A stretch of 64,000 nt of DNA. Source: Nannochloropsis salina CCMP1776. Lineage: Eukaryota > Sar > Eustigmatophyceae > Eustigmatales > Monodopsidaceae. The position numbers were made by a program, and so were the translations under genes. Below, piece by piece: positions 10,141-20,580 of the stretch. The stretch lies in NCBI GenBank assembly GCA_004565275.1, contig SDOX01000021.1, positions 792,230-856,229 of the forward strand, given 5' to 3'. Under the pieces are notes generated by a model. That model worked only from the letters and a program-made list of their open reading frames with translations. It was not told where the DNA came from and searched no databases. Each line of letters starts with the position of its first letter. Position 1 is the first letter of the stretch.

Positions 10141-11357
10141 TTACCAGTTCTCTTGCTCTTCGTCCCCCTCTCCCTCCGGAGTCTGCCAGCCCCACTCGTC
10201 TATGAAAATGCTTTCTGCTCGGCGGATCCACCGCGCCTCCTGCTCCTCAGGCTCAAGCGTCGCCTCATCATCATATGTTTCTCGCCGCGCGTCAAGGTCC
10301 TCCCTCTCCAGGAGATGGTAGTCACACCCTTTGCGCAGACGCAGGCAAACGTAGTCAGGCCCGCGGGAGCGAATGAGTGACTCAACCCGCTCCACGCCCT
10401 TGCCCGTCACGTTCACCAGGTAAGAGTCATCAAATATGAAGGAGCATCCCACTATAACGTCGCCAACTTCGACTCCAGCTGCGTGGGCCTTTTCGTTCGC
10501 CTCTACCACGTAGACCATACCAGAGCCGTCTCCCGCCTCCTCGACTGCCACACCCAAAGGCTTGCTCACGTTGACAACGTACTCCTTCGTATGACACAGG
10601 TGTGAGAGAATGGAAAGGCTTGGGCTCAATCATTGCTCGTCGTTGTCATTTTTGCAAGGTATAAAATGATATGTCCAATCGGAAGGAATTATACAAATAC
10701 CAACCTCAAACTGCCCCCCCGATTTCTCCGCCTGCAAACCGAGCGAGAAACCTTCCTCCTGCTCAATTGATCTTGGCGGGGCCCCCAAGGCTGTCATTTG
10801 CGCAGAGGATTTAAAGTGCTTGGTTGTGATTCCTTACATACAGGCTGGGCTCACCCAACAATTTGTTCACTCTCGTAATTCTGAGCCGTGCCATTATCAA
10901 CGACATTGCATCTAGACGTATGGCTTGAGCCGATGTATCGTATGACTCTTCGATGACAATTAAATATTGCTTACACAAGTACTGCCCACATTCCTTTAAG
11001 CACATCAAGACATTTTCTTGTCCATGAGTATCAAAACGGCCACCCTTTTGAGTGGGAAGGCAACACGGTAGGAATAGGTCATGAAGACTTACGTTGAAAA
11101 GAGCTGCTGTAAAAATTATTCGATGACGCCGAATATGATGTGAAAATATTCTGCCGTTGTATCTGACGGGATCCTAGCCTATTGATAGTGCTCTTGCCAC
11201 CTAGGTTGTACCCCTGGACAATCGTAAGCATTAAAAGGCCACATCCGACGATCCTATTCATAAATGTGTCCGCGTCGCCGGGTCGCAAGGCCAGGCGGAG
11301 CATGTGCAGGTACAGTATCCAGAGAGCCCTCTCTGTGATGGTGAGATTTGCGGCCAA
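10141..11357 (-). CDS. PDZ-domain protein with signal/transit-type leader
   Basis: Three exons fit in phase on the minus strand: 11357-11093, 10790-10705 (86 nt) and 10581-10141, giving 263 residues. The leader contains two hydrophobic stretches. An internal ATG (residue 33, MNRIVGCGLLMLTIVQG) would give a classic signal peptide followed by a Ser/Asn/Gln-rich region poor in acidic residues, as in bipartite plastid leaders of secondary algae. Residues 95-195 form a PDZ-like fold: SKPLGVAVEEAGDGSGMVYV, then AGVEVGDVIVGCSF. The C-terminus is acidic (EEQEARW, EGEGDEEQEN). PDZ domains bind C-terminal peptides. The partner is unknown. The 3' end converges with TOM40. The 86-nt exon is supported by continuous phase and by completing the beginning of the PDZ domain. 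Confidence 0.65.
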
Positions 11358-12489
11358 ACGAACCTCAGTGCTTGTTTAAAAAAAGATCGATAGGGGCAAA
11401 AAATGACGCCGGTCGACTGCCACACTCCTCCTTCTACTAGTACGTGCCTTGGATGGCGGGTGTTTCTCGTCCCCTCGAGTCCTGACAGACCACCTCCTCC
11501 TGGAGACTTTTATAGCTTGTTGAGGGGGCCGTACCACCACAACAGCGTCAAAAAAATTAGCTGTTGCTATCTTATAAGCAAAATTTTACATGTTTTAATC
11601 TTCCAGCACCTATGCTGTAAATCTAGTACTTTAATACGAGAGTTACTCCCTCGTCAAGGGTCCGTGATTGGAGGCCTATGCTCATGCCCTTCTTTCCTTC
11701 CATTTCAAAGATTTTCTTCCGGACAAGAGATAAGCTAAGTTAAGCGTTTGAATCGTCCGAAATCGTGCAAATGTGAGAAAGATATATCGTGTAGGTCCTA
11801 GCAGGCGTGAGCACAGGCCTTGAACACCTCATAATGTTCCGCGATTTGTTGCCAGCTTGTCATTGAAAATCCATACGAGACTTGAAGAACTCCTCGAACA
11901 TTATTTTCTCATCCCTTTTGGATGTTTGCTTTCGTATTATTGTTTTCCTCACCAGAGAACGACTAGAGTAGCGCGTCCGACAGCTCCGAGGCCCATCCGG
12001 GGCACCAACTACCCGGGTTCGACATGTTGAGCCTCGACAAAAAATATACATCCGCTACGATATCAGATACACTTGTCGTAGCTTAATCAATCATTATCAG
12101 TGTCTCATGCTATCTACAACACAATGAAGATGATTGGGCGGCCGTCGTCGCTACCAAGCTCCTGTCTGCCATGCGCTAACGCTAGCGCTGCGCCCAGGTC
12201 ATTTGAGAGAGGTACTACCTACTGTAGTATAGTATGATGCCAGAGGACTTCGGGCGAGCAAGGGTAGAGAAGCGTGCCTGACACTTCAAGCTCGAAAGAG
12301 TTGTGCATTGCTGTCAACATATTATCTGATGTAAACTTTTTCGCACCACTCAGGAGGAGGAGGAGGGAGTTGTAGGTACGCTGGGGCATCGATTTCTACA
12401 GGAATATTCCCAGAAAGCCAGAAAGCCAGGTGTTTCCGGGAGAAGGCGAGCTGTGTGTAGGGGAGCAGAGATTTCAACGGCAACTAGCC
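11358..12489. other. 1.1-kb divergent intergenic region
   Basis: It lies between the PDZ gene (minus) and the kinase gene (plus), so it should hold two start regions. It includes AT-rich blocks (11560-11640, 12050-12130). A GGGTTCGAC stretch near 12016 looks like a tRNA B-box, but no cloverleaf forms around it. The extra codons 12430-12489 in frame with the kinase could extend its N-terminus, but they precede a better mitochondrial leader. Confidence 0.5.
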
Positions 12490-14061
12490 ATGATAGCACG
12501 TCGTGTACAGTTTTTGAAAACAAATTTATATCAGTATGCGTCAAAGCGTAGATTTGCACAGATCGCCACGTCTTCTGCCCTTTTTCCCCATCAGTCGCAT
12601 CTCCAGCAGCACCAGCAACACGGACAAGTAGGCGCTGCAGGAAGCTCCACGCCTTCTTTTTTGCAACAGCAGACTCTTAAAGCGGATAAAATACCTACGC
12701 CTACGAAAATAGCAGGTGCATCCGTGCCTTGGTCAGATTCAGCTCACAGCGTAAGCGAGTCGAAATCGGAAATCCTCCGAGACGAAGAAGCGACTATACT
12801 TACATATGCGAAGAAACGGTCGGAACGGGTGTCTCTGCGCAGTCTGGCGGAAGTGGGCTTGGGAACGCGACCTTGGTTGTCGAGTCTGAGAGATGCCATG
12901 TCCCTGGAAAATCCCCTCTGTTCCTTGAACGTGCGTCTCTGCAGGGTGTCTGACCCCCACTCCCCGGCCCAGAAGGGGCTTCTGCGCATGGCGACCTTCT
13001 TGCACCGAGAGCTCCCGATTCGCTTCGCACGCGGCATCACTTTCATCGACAAATTAGATTCAAGTCGACAGGCGCCCAGTTTGCGTGTGGTTCGAGAGTG
13101 GTACAGGGAATCCTTTCGAGACGTGGTGTCAAGCCCGTGCCCCGTCACCGACGGCTGCGAGGAGAGCTTCGTGAAGGTGCTGACGCGTGTCCGGGACAGG
13201 CACGCGGACGAACTCTTGCTGGTTGCGCGAGGGGTCTTTGAACTGCGAGCCAAGCTAGGTATGGACGGTTTGGACGGGAGGGGCGGTCGGGAAGCTCTCC
13301 ACGCGCAACTCGACGAACTCCATCTGAAGCGCATAGCCCTCCGCATCCTCGTGGGTCATTACCTGGCTCTGCACCAGCCCCCTCGCCCCAATTACGTGGG
13401 GATAATCTGCACGCGCACAAAACTTCAAGATGTGATCGAGACGGCGGCTGCGGACGCACGCTGGATTTGCAAGCAACGCTTCGACGGTTGCGCCCCGCGA
13501 GTGGAGGTGATTGGGGGGGAGGGTATGGTGATGGCCTGCATTCCGGAAAGCTTATACTATCTGTCGATGGAACTCATCAAAAATTCATTGCGGGCAGTAG
13601 CAGAGCGCTACAGTGAGGCTTTGTTTCGTGACGGATCAATGGCACATGGCGCGGGCGGGGACGAAGGGTGTGTGCCCTCGATCAAAGTCATTCTCAGCCG
13701 AGAGTACAGTTTGACAGAAGGGCAACAGGTGGTGATCGAGGTGCGGGACGAAGGGGGGGGCATTCCGCCGGAGGATCTAGGTAAGGTTTTCTGTTACCTT
13801 TTTTCCACTGCGGCTGATGCGGATGTGCAGCAACTCGTTATGGACCGTCACGCCTCGGGGCTTGGGGGGGAAAGGAGTAAGCACAACAGAGGGAACTCAA
13901 AGAAAGTGCCTCTCGCAGGTCTGGGGTATGGTTTGGGCATTGCCAAGTCATATGCTTTGTATTTTGGGGGGGAGTTGGAAATCAAAAATCGGCCGGGAGA
14001 TGGCTGCTCGGTGTTTGTGACTTTGAGCCGGCTTGGTGAGTGCAAGGAGCCATTGGTCTAA
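12490..14061 (+). CDS. mitochondrial PDK/BCKDK-type protein kinase
   Basis: This 523-residue protein is of the GHKL-fold kinases that phosphorylate and switch off the pyruvate or branched-chain 2-oxoacid dehydrogenase complex in the mitochondrial matrix. The start MIARRVQFLKTNLYQYASKR is basic and acid-free, as expected for a mitochondrial leader, and is preferred over an upstream in-frame ATG at 12430. The four-helix regulatory domain includes SLRSLAEVG and LPIRFARGI. ATP-binding motifs follow: N-box ELIKNSLRA near residue 361, G1 box DEGGGIPPEDLG near 420, and G2 box LAGLGYGLGIAKSYALYFGG near 475. The ATP lid between G1 and G2 holds a long basic insert (HASGLGGERSKHNRGNSKK). A Gln/His-rich stretch near residues 35-70 is unusual. 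Whether it acts on PDH or BCKDH cannot be told. No intron is needed. Confidence 0.88.
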   Translation: MIARRVQFLKTNLYQYASKRRFAQIATSSALFPHQSHLQQHQQHGQVGAAGSSTPSFLQQQTLKADKIPTPTKIAGASVPWSDSAHSVSESKSEILRDEEATILTYAKKRSERVSLRSLAEVGLGTRPWLSSLRDAMSLENPLCSLNVRLCRVSDPHSPAQKGLLRMATFLHRELPIRFARGITFIDKLDSSRQAPSLRVVREWYRESFRDVVSSPCPVTDGCEESFVKVLTRVRDRHADELLLVARGVFELRAKLGMDGLDGRGGREALHAQLDELHLKRIALRILVGHYLALHQPPRPNYVGIICTRTKLQDVIETAAADARWICKQRFDGCAPRVEVIGGEGMVMACIPESLYYLSMELIKNSLRAVAERYSEALFRDGSMAHGAGGDEGCVPSIKVILSREYSLTEGQQVVIEVRDEGGGIPPEDLGKVFCYLFSTAADADVQQLVMDRHASGLGGERSKHNRGNSKKVPLAGLGYGLGIAKSYALYFGGELEIKNRPGDGCSVFVTLSRLGECKEPLV

Positions 14062-14347
14062 GGTCAGAGTGGGAGTGACCTGGTCATGTATATAGTGCTG
14101 CATCTGTGGAAAAGCGATCGACAAAGACTTCTGTACTACGTGTGAGAAAATACATGAAAAGTTAATTATCTTCATCATGGGGATGTGAGCCGGCTTGGTG
14201 AGTGCAAGGAGCCATTGGTCTAAGGTCAGAGTGGGAGTGACCTGGTCATGTATATAGTGCTGCATCTGTGGAAAAGCGATCGACAAAGACTTCTGTACTA
14301 CGTGTGAGAAAATACTTGCGAAGTTGATTATCTTCATCATGGGGATG
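14024..14347 (+). repeat. 162-bp tandem duplication over the 3' end of the kinase gene
   Basis: Two adjacent copies, 14024-14185 and 14186-14347, are nearly identical, with about four mismatches near the end of each copy. The unit begins at TGAGCCGGCTTGGTGAG and ends at TCATCATGGGGATG. The first copy contains the last 12 codons, the stop codon and the start of the 3' UTR of the kinase gene. The second copy therefore lies wholly in 3' flanking DNA. High identity suggests a recent event or gene conversion. Confidence 0.95.
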
Positions 14348-14709
14348 GAAGGCCTTCAAGTGCGAGGTGGATGATGAGAAGGTAATCAAATTAATGTTTT
14401 TGCAAGGGTTACTTCATTAGTTGATACGCTAAAATTGGATTTCCTTCGACAGCTCTGGGAAAAGGTGCCATACCCTTCTTTTAAAGTCTGTTCATCTAGC
14501 GTCGGCTCATTAAGAAAAAAAACGTGAATTGTCTCTCATCTACAAGATTCACAGCGTGCATTTCTGCCGCACACACGCAGATGACTCAAGTCAGCGACGA
14601 TTTCCTTGCTTTTAAGTGTACTCTGTCTATCACATTTTCTGTGCCTATTTGTCAATCAATCATTTTTCCGCCTTTTTGTCCATGTTCTAATTGACGCCGT
14701 ACGAATAAC
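14348..14709. other. Convergent 3' spacer
   Basis: This is the 3' flank between the kinase gene (plus) and oligopeptidase B (minus). It is AT-rich. No gene or RNA was seen. Confidence 0.5.
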
Positions 14710-17700
14710 TTATTCGAAAATGAGAAGTTGTTCCAAAACAAAGGCGTAATTAAATGCTTTCTCACGTAAATATTTGTATCGATCACTTGCACTAAAGTGC
14801 CCCGAGGACATGTCGATTTTCAGCAAAAGCTGTCCGCTGTCCGCAGTGAGATTCTCCCTGAGTTTTTTCACATACTTCAGAGGCTCCCAATAAGCAACGC
14901 GAGGGTCGTGCAACCCCCCCAAGACGAGGATGGCCGGGTACTGCTGAGGCCGAATGTTGGTAATAGGGCAATAACTATGAATGTAGTCGTGGAATGCTGA
15001 CTCGTTTGGGTTACCCCATTCCTCCCATTCCACAACTGTGAGCGGAATGGTTGCATCAGACATCGTGCAGAGCACATCGCAAAATGGAACGTCGCATATA
15101 GCTGCCTTGAAAAGCTGAGCACCCCGCATGTTGAGGCACGCCGTGATGAGCAGTCCACCAGCTGAGCCACCAGAGATGGCCAAACGGTCAGGAGCCGTCA
15201 GACCCTGCGAGACAAGGTGTTCCGCCGAACCCACGAAGTCGAGAAAAGTGTTCTTTTTGGCCAAGAATTTCCCCTCTTTCTCATACCAGGGCCGGCCCAT
15301 CTCCCCTCCACCCCGGATGTGCGCAATCACGTAGACGACGCCTCGCTCGAGCAAGGCCAGTCGATTGCTGTCAAAAGAGGGATCGTTGCACGCACCGTAA
15401 GATCCGTATGCGGTCAGGAACACCGGTAGAGGCGCCGCAGGCCTGGAGACTCCTTCGGGCAGGACACTCTTCTTGTAAACAATTGAGAGCGGAATTCCGC
15501 GGCGATCGGGAGCAGCTGAGGGCGCCTCAAGGCGTTCACAGCCAAAACGGGAGGCGTCATAGTATGGAACCTCAACTTGCTTCAAGATGGTCTTGGCACC
15601 AGTGAGCAAGTTATAGTCGATGGTCCGACGAGGAGTCACGAGGCTGGAATACTCATAACGGAAGCAGTTAGACTCGTAGGTTCGGTTTTGACCCGAATGC
15701 ACGCAATACACACTCTCGGGATGCGTTATCGGGACTTTGCGATGGGTCTCTTTCTTCAGTGTCGCTGTTCCCTCGTCCGAATTCTTGCCGCTGCGGCTGC
15801 GACAGGGCGTGATCGGGGGATGATAGATCCAGAATTGCGCGTACCCTTGAGCTCGACCATGAATCACGATCGCGTCTCGAAAGCAAGTCAGGTGTTTGAG
15901 CTGTTCGGCTGGATCATAGGCGAAGACCTCCTCCCAATGCGCGGAGCTCGGGGTAATTACAGGTGCTCGCACTAGCATCGAGTTCAGGCACTCCCTCCCC
16001 TTGAAGTTGTTGGTGATAATGTACAAGTATTCCCCGTGATGCTCGACAGAGTACCGAACGTTCTCTGCGCGCTTTTCAACGAGTCTCAACTGCCGGGCAG
16101 AATGCTCGATCGGCCCTTCGGCGTTCTCGAGATCTAGCACCCAGGTCTCGTTCTGCTGCTTCCCGGAGAGCGACAAGACCAAGAAGCGACCAGAGTCCGT
16201 CTTGTCGAGACCCATCCACAGCCTCTCGTCGTCCTCAGTAAAGAGCAACACATCCTCCGAGGTCGGGGTGCCCATGGCGTGCCGCCAAAGCTGATAGGGG
16301 CGATGGCTGGCATCGAGTTTTTCATAATATATAGTGGAGCTATCGTTGCCCCACACAAAGCTCCCGCTTGTTCCTGGTATCAGGTCATTGCACGCGACAT
16401 TGGCAGTGAGCTTCCTCATCTCCCATCCTTTTCTAATGCCCTCCGACAAAGATTTGAAGCGGATTTCATACGTCTTCGTGTGGTCAAAGAGCATATAATT
16501 TTAGAAAAGAAGAGTCACACACGAACGTGAGTGGGTATATACCATTGAAGAAGCTGAAAAATGTTATTGAAAGCGAGGATACGACTCGAGGCTTCACACT
16601 TATGGGCATCCCCTAATAAACCTTTCCTTTGTCGGTACTATCGCCTAACCTTCATTCCTGGCTCTCACTGTTTATTCCGCATCGAGCAACCCCCCTTCTC
16701 ACCTCGTAGCCAGTCGTGTCCACAGAGTAGGCGAGCAACGCGTGCGCAGGGGGAGCGGGCGACCACTCTCCAACGTCCAGGTACTTCTGTCCCTTTGCCA
16801 GAGCGTTCAAGTCCAACACTATTTCTTCAGGCGCATCCATGGAGCCGCAGCGCCGACATATGTACCCGTAGCTCTTGCCCTCCACGGTGCGGGAGTAGTA
16901 GTAATGTTCTCCCCATAAATAGGGCACCTGAGCATCCGTCTGCTTCATATGCCGCAAAAGATCCGCATATATCTTCTGCTGAAACGGCTTGCTATGCCGC
17001 GTCCTAGCCTCCGTAAACCTATTTTCTTCCTTGATCAGGTTCAGCACCTCCGGGTTGTTGCGACTGTCGTCGCGGAGCCAGAAGAGTGGATCCTCTAGCT
17101 CAATAGCTTTCAACGTAGCGGCACGTCCACAGAAGAAGCATAAGAAAGGGAAATTGACGCGTGAGAGTTATTAGTAAGAACACTTGCGAAAGGGGAGCCC
17201 ACTCGGACATCTCCGAGTAACCGGTTACACGGGTCTGAAAAGCCTACTCACGTGGATCCATGAGTGCATCCATCCGAGGGCCTCGATTCTCCCCTTCCAC
17301 TTTGCCAAAGAGCACCTATGGGGTTGCCGTTCGGGTGCGGTGACTTCGAATGGTTTTTGCACCTCAAACAAAAAAAGAGCACGACTTCGTCCTCTGTTAC
17401 CTTTGGCTTCGTTTTTGGAAGGGCCTTCATACAAACGATACATCGCATATACATGCAATGCGTCGACGCGGAGAATATAATGCTCGTTCGTGTACATCTC
17501 ACATTCAGAATTGAGATATCCACGGTGTACACCTTTACTCACGTTGAGGCAGGGGGAACTACCTACCTTATGCGGCTTTTTTGGAGCGCGCCGAGGGCCT
17601 TCTCTCAAAAACCTCTTCTCACGTTGACGACGAAGTATAAAAAAGACAGCTGCGATGGCTCCTCCGGCTGCCAGAAATCCAAATAGGAGTTTAGCGGTCT

Positions 17701-17743
17701 GCTTCCCGGGGGGCGGAACCAGTCTGACGCCAGGTCTCACCAT
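14710..17743 (-). CDS. oligopeptidase B-like serine protease, N-terminally membrane-anchored
   Basis: Four exons fit on the minus strand: 17743-17567, 17315-17252 (64 nt), 17106-16703 and 16473-14710, all with GT-AG borders and matching phases, giving 802 residues. The 64-nt exon encodes VLFGKVEGENRGPRMDALMD, a stretch I recall from plant-type oligopeptidase B, which confirms the model. Residues 18-38 (LLFGFLAAGGAIAAVFFIL) form a membrane anchor followed by a basic region. Then come DPLFWLRDDSRNN, the beta-propeller and the S9A catalytic domain. The nucleophile is in SGGSAGGLL (about residue 650), the Asp in GGLHDPRVAYWEP and the His in SSGHFSA. The family cleaves short peptides after Lys or Arg; the open propeller excludes folded proteins. 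The anchor places it at a membrane, which is not usual for the soluble bacterial enzyme. Confidence 0.88.
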
Positions 17744-18154
17744 CTCTCACTCCTGCCTGTAGAACGGTCGTGTCTAGGCCGTCCAGCGACCAACTCAACC
17801 TTCACCGTTTGCGGACTGTATTGCGATGGACGGCGGTGTCGTGGTGACGCGAAGGCACTAAGATGAGTTCTTCCAAGATGAGACATGACGGAACATTTCC
17901 ATGTCCTCTTGTTAAGGGCGATACAACAGCGACCGCTTCCGTAAGCAATTGAGAGCCTCGACGACTGCTCAAAGATCTCTTGTTGCCGAAAGCATTAGTG
18001 ATCGGTGAGGCCAACGAAAGTGTGGCGATAAGCTCATGTATGATCCCATTATGTATTTGCAGGGGCTTAATACTCTTTAAACAGCGGAAGGATTCTCTGA
18101 CAGAAGGCGGCTAAGAGAGTGTCCGGCGGCGTTCCCGCTTCCATTCAGCAACTC
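17744..18154. promoter_or_regulatory. Divergent start region, oligopeptidase B and DHH-CBS gene
   Basis: About 410 bp separate two genes that point away from each other, so both promoters must lie here or in the first exons. In-frame codons upstream of 18155 (from a GTG at 18119) are read through but lack an ATG. No named promoter element was recognised. Confidence 0.45.
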
Positions 18155-20050
18155 ATGAACGACCGCCTAACCAAACACGCACGGTCGGCCCTGATACTCT
18201 TGGCTGTATTGTGTACTGTGAAGGGATCCCCACACCTTGCTTTAAAGACATGTGGCGCCCTACAAGCTTCCCTTGCGTTTTCCCGTCCCTCTGCTCGAGA
18301 CGCCGCGACCTCCTCCCTGCCAAGCCCCTGTGCGCACAGGACACGCCAAAGAAGATATGGAGAACAGCCTGCCTTCCCTCTGTGGATGCAATCATCAGAC
18401 AGCTTGGAGACATCTGAAGCAGCCCAGCAGCATAAAGTGGCAAGAAGAAGAAAATTTTCCCCAGGCCCACTCGTGCCAGCCGCCGATGGAGAAAGCGCCA
18501 CACCACAGGCAATTAATGTAGTCTTGACGCATGCCATCGCCGACTTCGACTCTCTTGCCGCGGCAGTTGGACTCGCAAAGTACTGGAGCCACCAAAATCC
18601 AGGTACCGAGGCCTATGTGTGCATGCCGCAGGGGGCGCATCCGTCCGTGGAGGCCTTCCTGGCCTTGCACAGCGTGCTCTTCCCGCTCCGGTCCCTGGGC
18701 ACCATCGACCCGAGCCACGTCCACAAGCTCGGCGTAGTGGATGCGTCTACCAAAGATAGGCTGGGAGCGGGCCAGGGCCTGTTGGCGTCGGCGCGAGAGG
18801 TGCATGTGTTCGACCACCATGCGATGAAGGTCCCGGACATCGAGGCTACTGCCCTCAACCTGGAGGACGTCGGGTCCGTGACAACCATGGTCGTTGAGCG
18901 TCTCCGAGAGGCTGATGTAGACATCACAGACGCGGAGGCCACCCTCCTGGCCATCGGCATCCACGCGGACACCGGGTCGATGACCTACGACTGCACGACG
19001 GTGAGGGACGTCGAGGCGCTGGCGTGGGTGATGCGGCACGGGGCCAGACAGCCAGTCATAGCGGAGTTCTGCCACCAGCGATTGACGCAACACCAGCAGC
19101 ACTTCCTCTCCGAGTCGTTCGTGCGGCTGAACACGACGCTCTACGAGGGCGTGAACATCGGGACCGTGGTTGTGGACTGCCAGGAGTACGTGGGCGGGCT
19201 CGCCCGTGTGGCGCAGCATGTGCTTGAGCTCACGTCCTGCGACGTGCTTGTTTGGGGAGGCCTCTATGTGCAGGGTTCTGGTCGAAAGCAAACGCGACGT
19301 CTGGTGTTGATCGGGCGGGCCCGCAGCGGCGTAAACTTTGTCAACTTCGACGAGATTTTTAAGCCCCTCGGTGGAGGTGGACATATGAAGGCTGCGGCAG
19401 CAAATATAAAGTTTGGGGAAGACCCTGCTTTTGCACAGGGTGCGGAGGAAGCTGTTATGACGGACGTAGTCGAGAGCTTAAAGCGACAGGTTGCTAGCCG
19501 GCAAGATTTTAAATTGGCGAAGGACATCATGAGCTCGCCAGTCTTGACAGTCTACCGCGACACGACCATGGCTCAGGTCGCACAGCTCCTACGCAAATAT
19601 AACATACATGCGGTGCCTGTGGTAGGCGCAAACGAGGCGAGAGTGCCTCAAAGGCCCGAAGAGGCCGCAATTGTGCGGGGAGTGGTCACGGACGTAGAGG
19701 TGCTGAAAGCATTCAAAGCTGGGAAAATGGACTCTCCAGTGTCTGGATGGCTGCTGAAAAAAATTGGGGCAGTAGACGTCGATACTCCAGTGGATCAGGT
19801 GAAGCGCGTGATGGCCGAGAACGACGGAAGAGACGTGTTGGTCATGGACCGCCAAGGGAAGCTTGTGGGACTCATATCGCGCACCGATATCCTGCAGAGT
19901 TACCAGTTTTATTCCGTCGGATCGTTTGCACCTAAGGAAGCATTTTGCGGGAAAGAACTTGCGACAGCCGTAGTGCAGGCAGGAGAGGTAGTAAAAGATG
20001 AACATTGCACCACATGCTCAGCCCACACGGACTGTCGTGATTTTAGATAA
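18155..20050 (+). CDS. DHH/DHHA1 phosphoesterase with tandem CBS domains, plastid-type leader
   Basis: The protein has 631 residues in one exon. The start MNDRLTKHARSALILLAVLC gives a signal peptide, followed by a Ser/Ala/Arg-rich region (ASLAFSRPSARDAATSS) like a plastid transit segment. The DHH domain follows: VLTHAIADFDSLAAAVGLAK (motif I, about residue 130), EVHVFDHHAM (DHH motif), and AIGIHADTGSMTYDCTTVRD. DHHA1 is marked by KPLGGGGHMKAAAA. Two CBS domains close the protein: AKDIMSSPVLTVYRDTTMAQ, and SGWLLKKIGAVDVDTPVDQV up to KLVGLISRTDILQSYQF. This order is that of cyanobacterial-type CCA-adding enzyme fusions, but here the nucleotidyltransferase head that should follow is absent. Likely activity is hydrolysis of short oligonucleotides or a dinucleotide, with CBS domains sensing an adenylate. 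That is an inference. Confidence 0.82.
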   Translation: MNDRLTKHARSALILLAVLCTVKGSPHLALKTCGALQASLAFSRPSARDAATSSLPSPCAHRTRQRRYGEQPAFPLWMQSSDSLETSEAAQQHKVARRRKFSPGPLVPAADGESATPQAINVVLTHAIADFDSLAAAVGLAKYWSHQNPGTEAYVCMPQGAHPSVEAFLALHSVLFPLRSLGTIDPSHVHKLGVVDASTKDRLGAGQGLLASAREVHVFDHHAMKVPDIEATALNLEDVGSVTTMVVERLREADVDITDAEATLLAIGIHADTGSMTYDCTTVRDVEALAWVMRHGARQPVIAEFCHQRLTQHQQHFLSESFVRLNTTLYEGVNIGTVVVDCQEYVGGLARVAQHVLELTSCDVLVWGGLYVQGSGRKQTRRLVLIGRARSGVNFVNFDEIFKPLGGGGHMKAAAANIKFGEDPAFAQGAEEAVMTDVVESLKRQVASRQDFKLAKDIMSSPVLTVYRDTTMAQVAQLLRKYNIHAVPVVGANEARVPQRPEEAAIVRGVVTDVEVLKAFKAGKMDSPVSGWLLKKIGAVDVDTPVDQVKRVMAENDGRDVLVMDRQGKLVGLISRTDILQSYQFYSVGSFAPKEAFCGKELATAVVQAGEVVKDEHCTTCSAHTDCRDFR

Positions 20051-20580
20051 TAGTACAGTGTAAATTCCACGCCAAGTATGGGAAACTTTGATGTAGCCCC
20101 TTTGCTTATGAAAGCGAAGTACTTTAGATAACATGTGTTTTTGAGGCAATGATGAAAAAATTGACAACTTAATTTATTGCTTATAAGTTTAGGCTTTGCT
20201 CCCTCTTTTTTAGTTGTGAGATCAATCCAACAATTTGTTGACATCAGCAATATAGTGTTGTAATGATTTTTGATAACTTACTTCACAACCTGACTTGTCT
20301 ACAACACAGTTATTCAATGTCCTTAACGCTAAGAGGACACTGACGAAGTCAGTCTGGGGATTTACGAGACTTTTGCTCTGCAAAGTACTTTTCAGTCGAG
20401 CCTTTTCTTATGGAACACTTCACTACATATGTTTGCGATAAAAGACATGCGCCAGTCATTGGCAAGTCTTGTGGTTATGTCGAACGGAAAAAAAAGGTCA
20501 ACGCGAAGCGCAAAAAGACACGACATGGTCGGAGGACAGTGGGATTTTGGCGACAAGGCCCGTGGCCCGGTGGCCGGGCG

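Noticed and set aside
12000-12030. GGGTTCGAC resembling a tRNA B-box
   Set aside because: No T stem, anticodon arm or acceptor stem can be formed around it on either strand.
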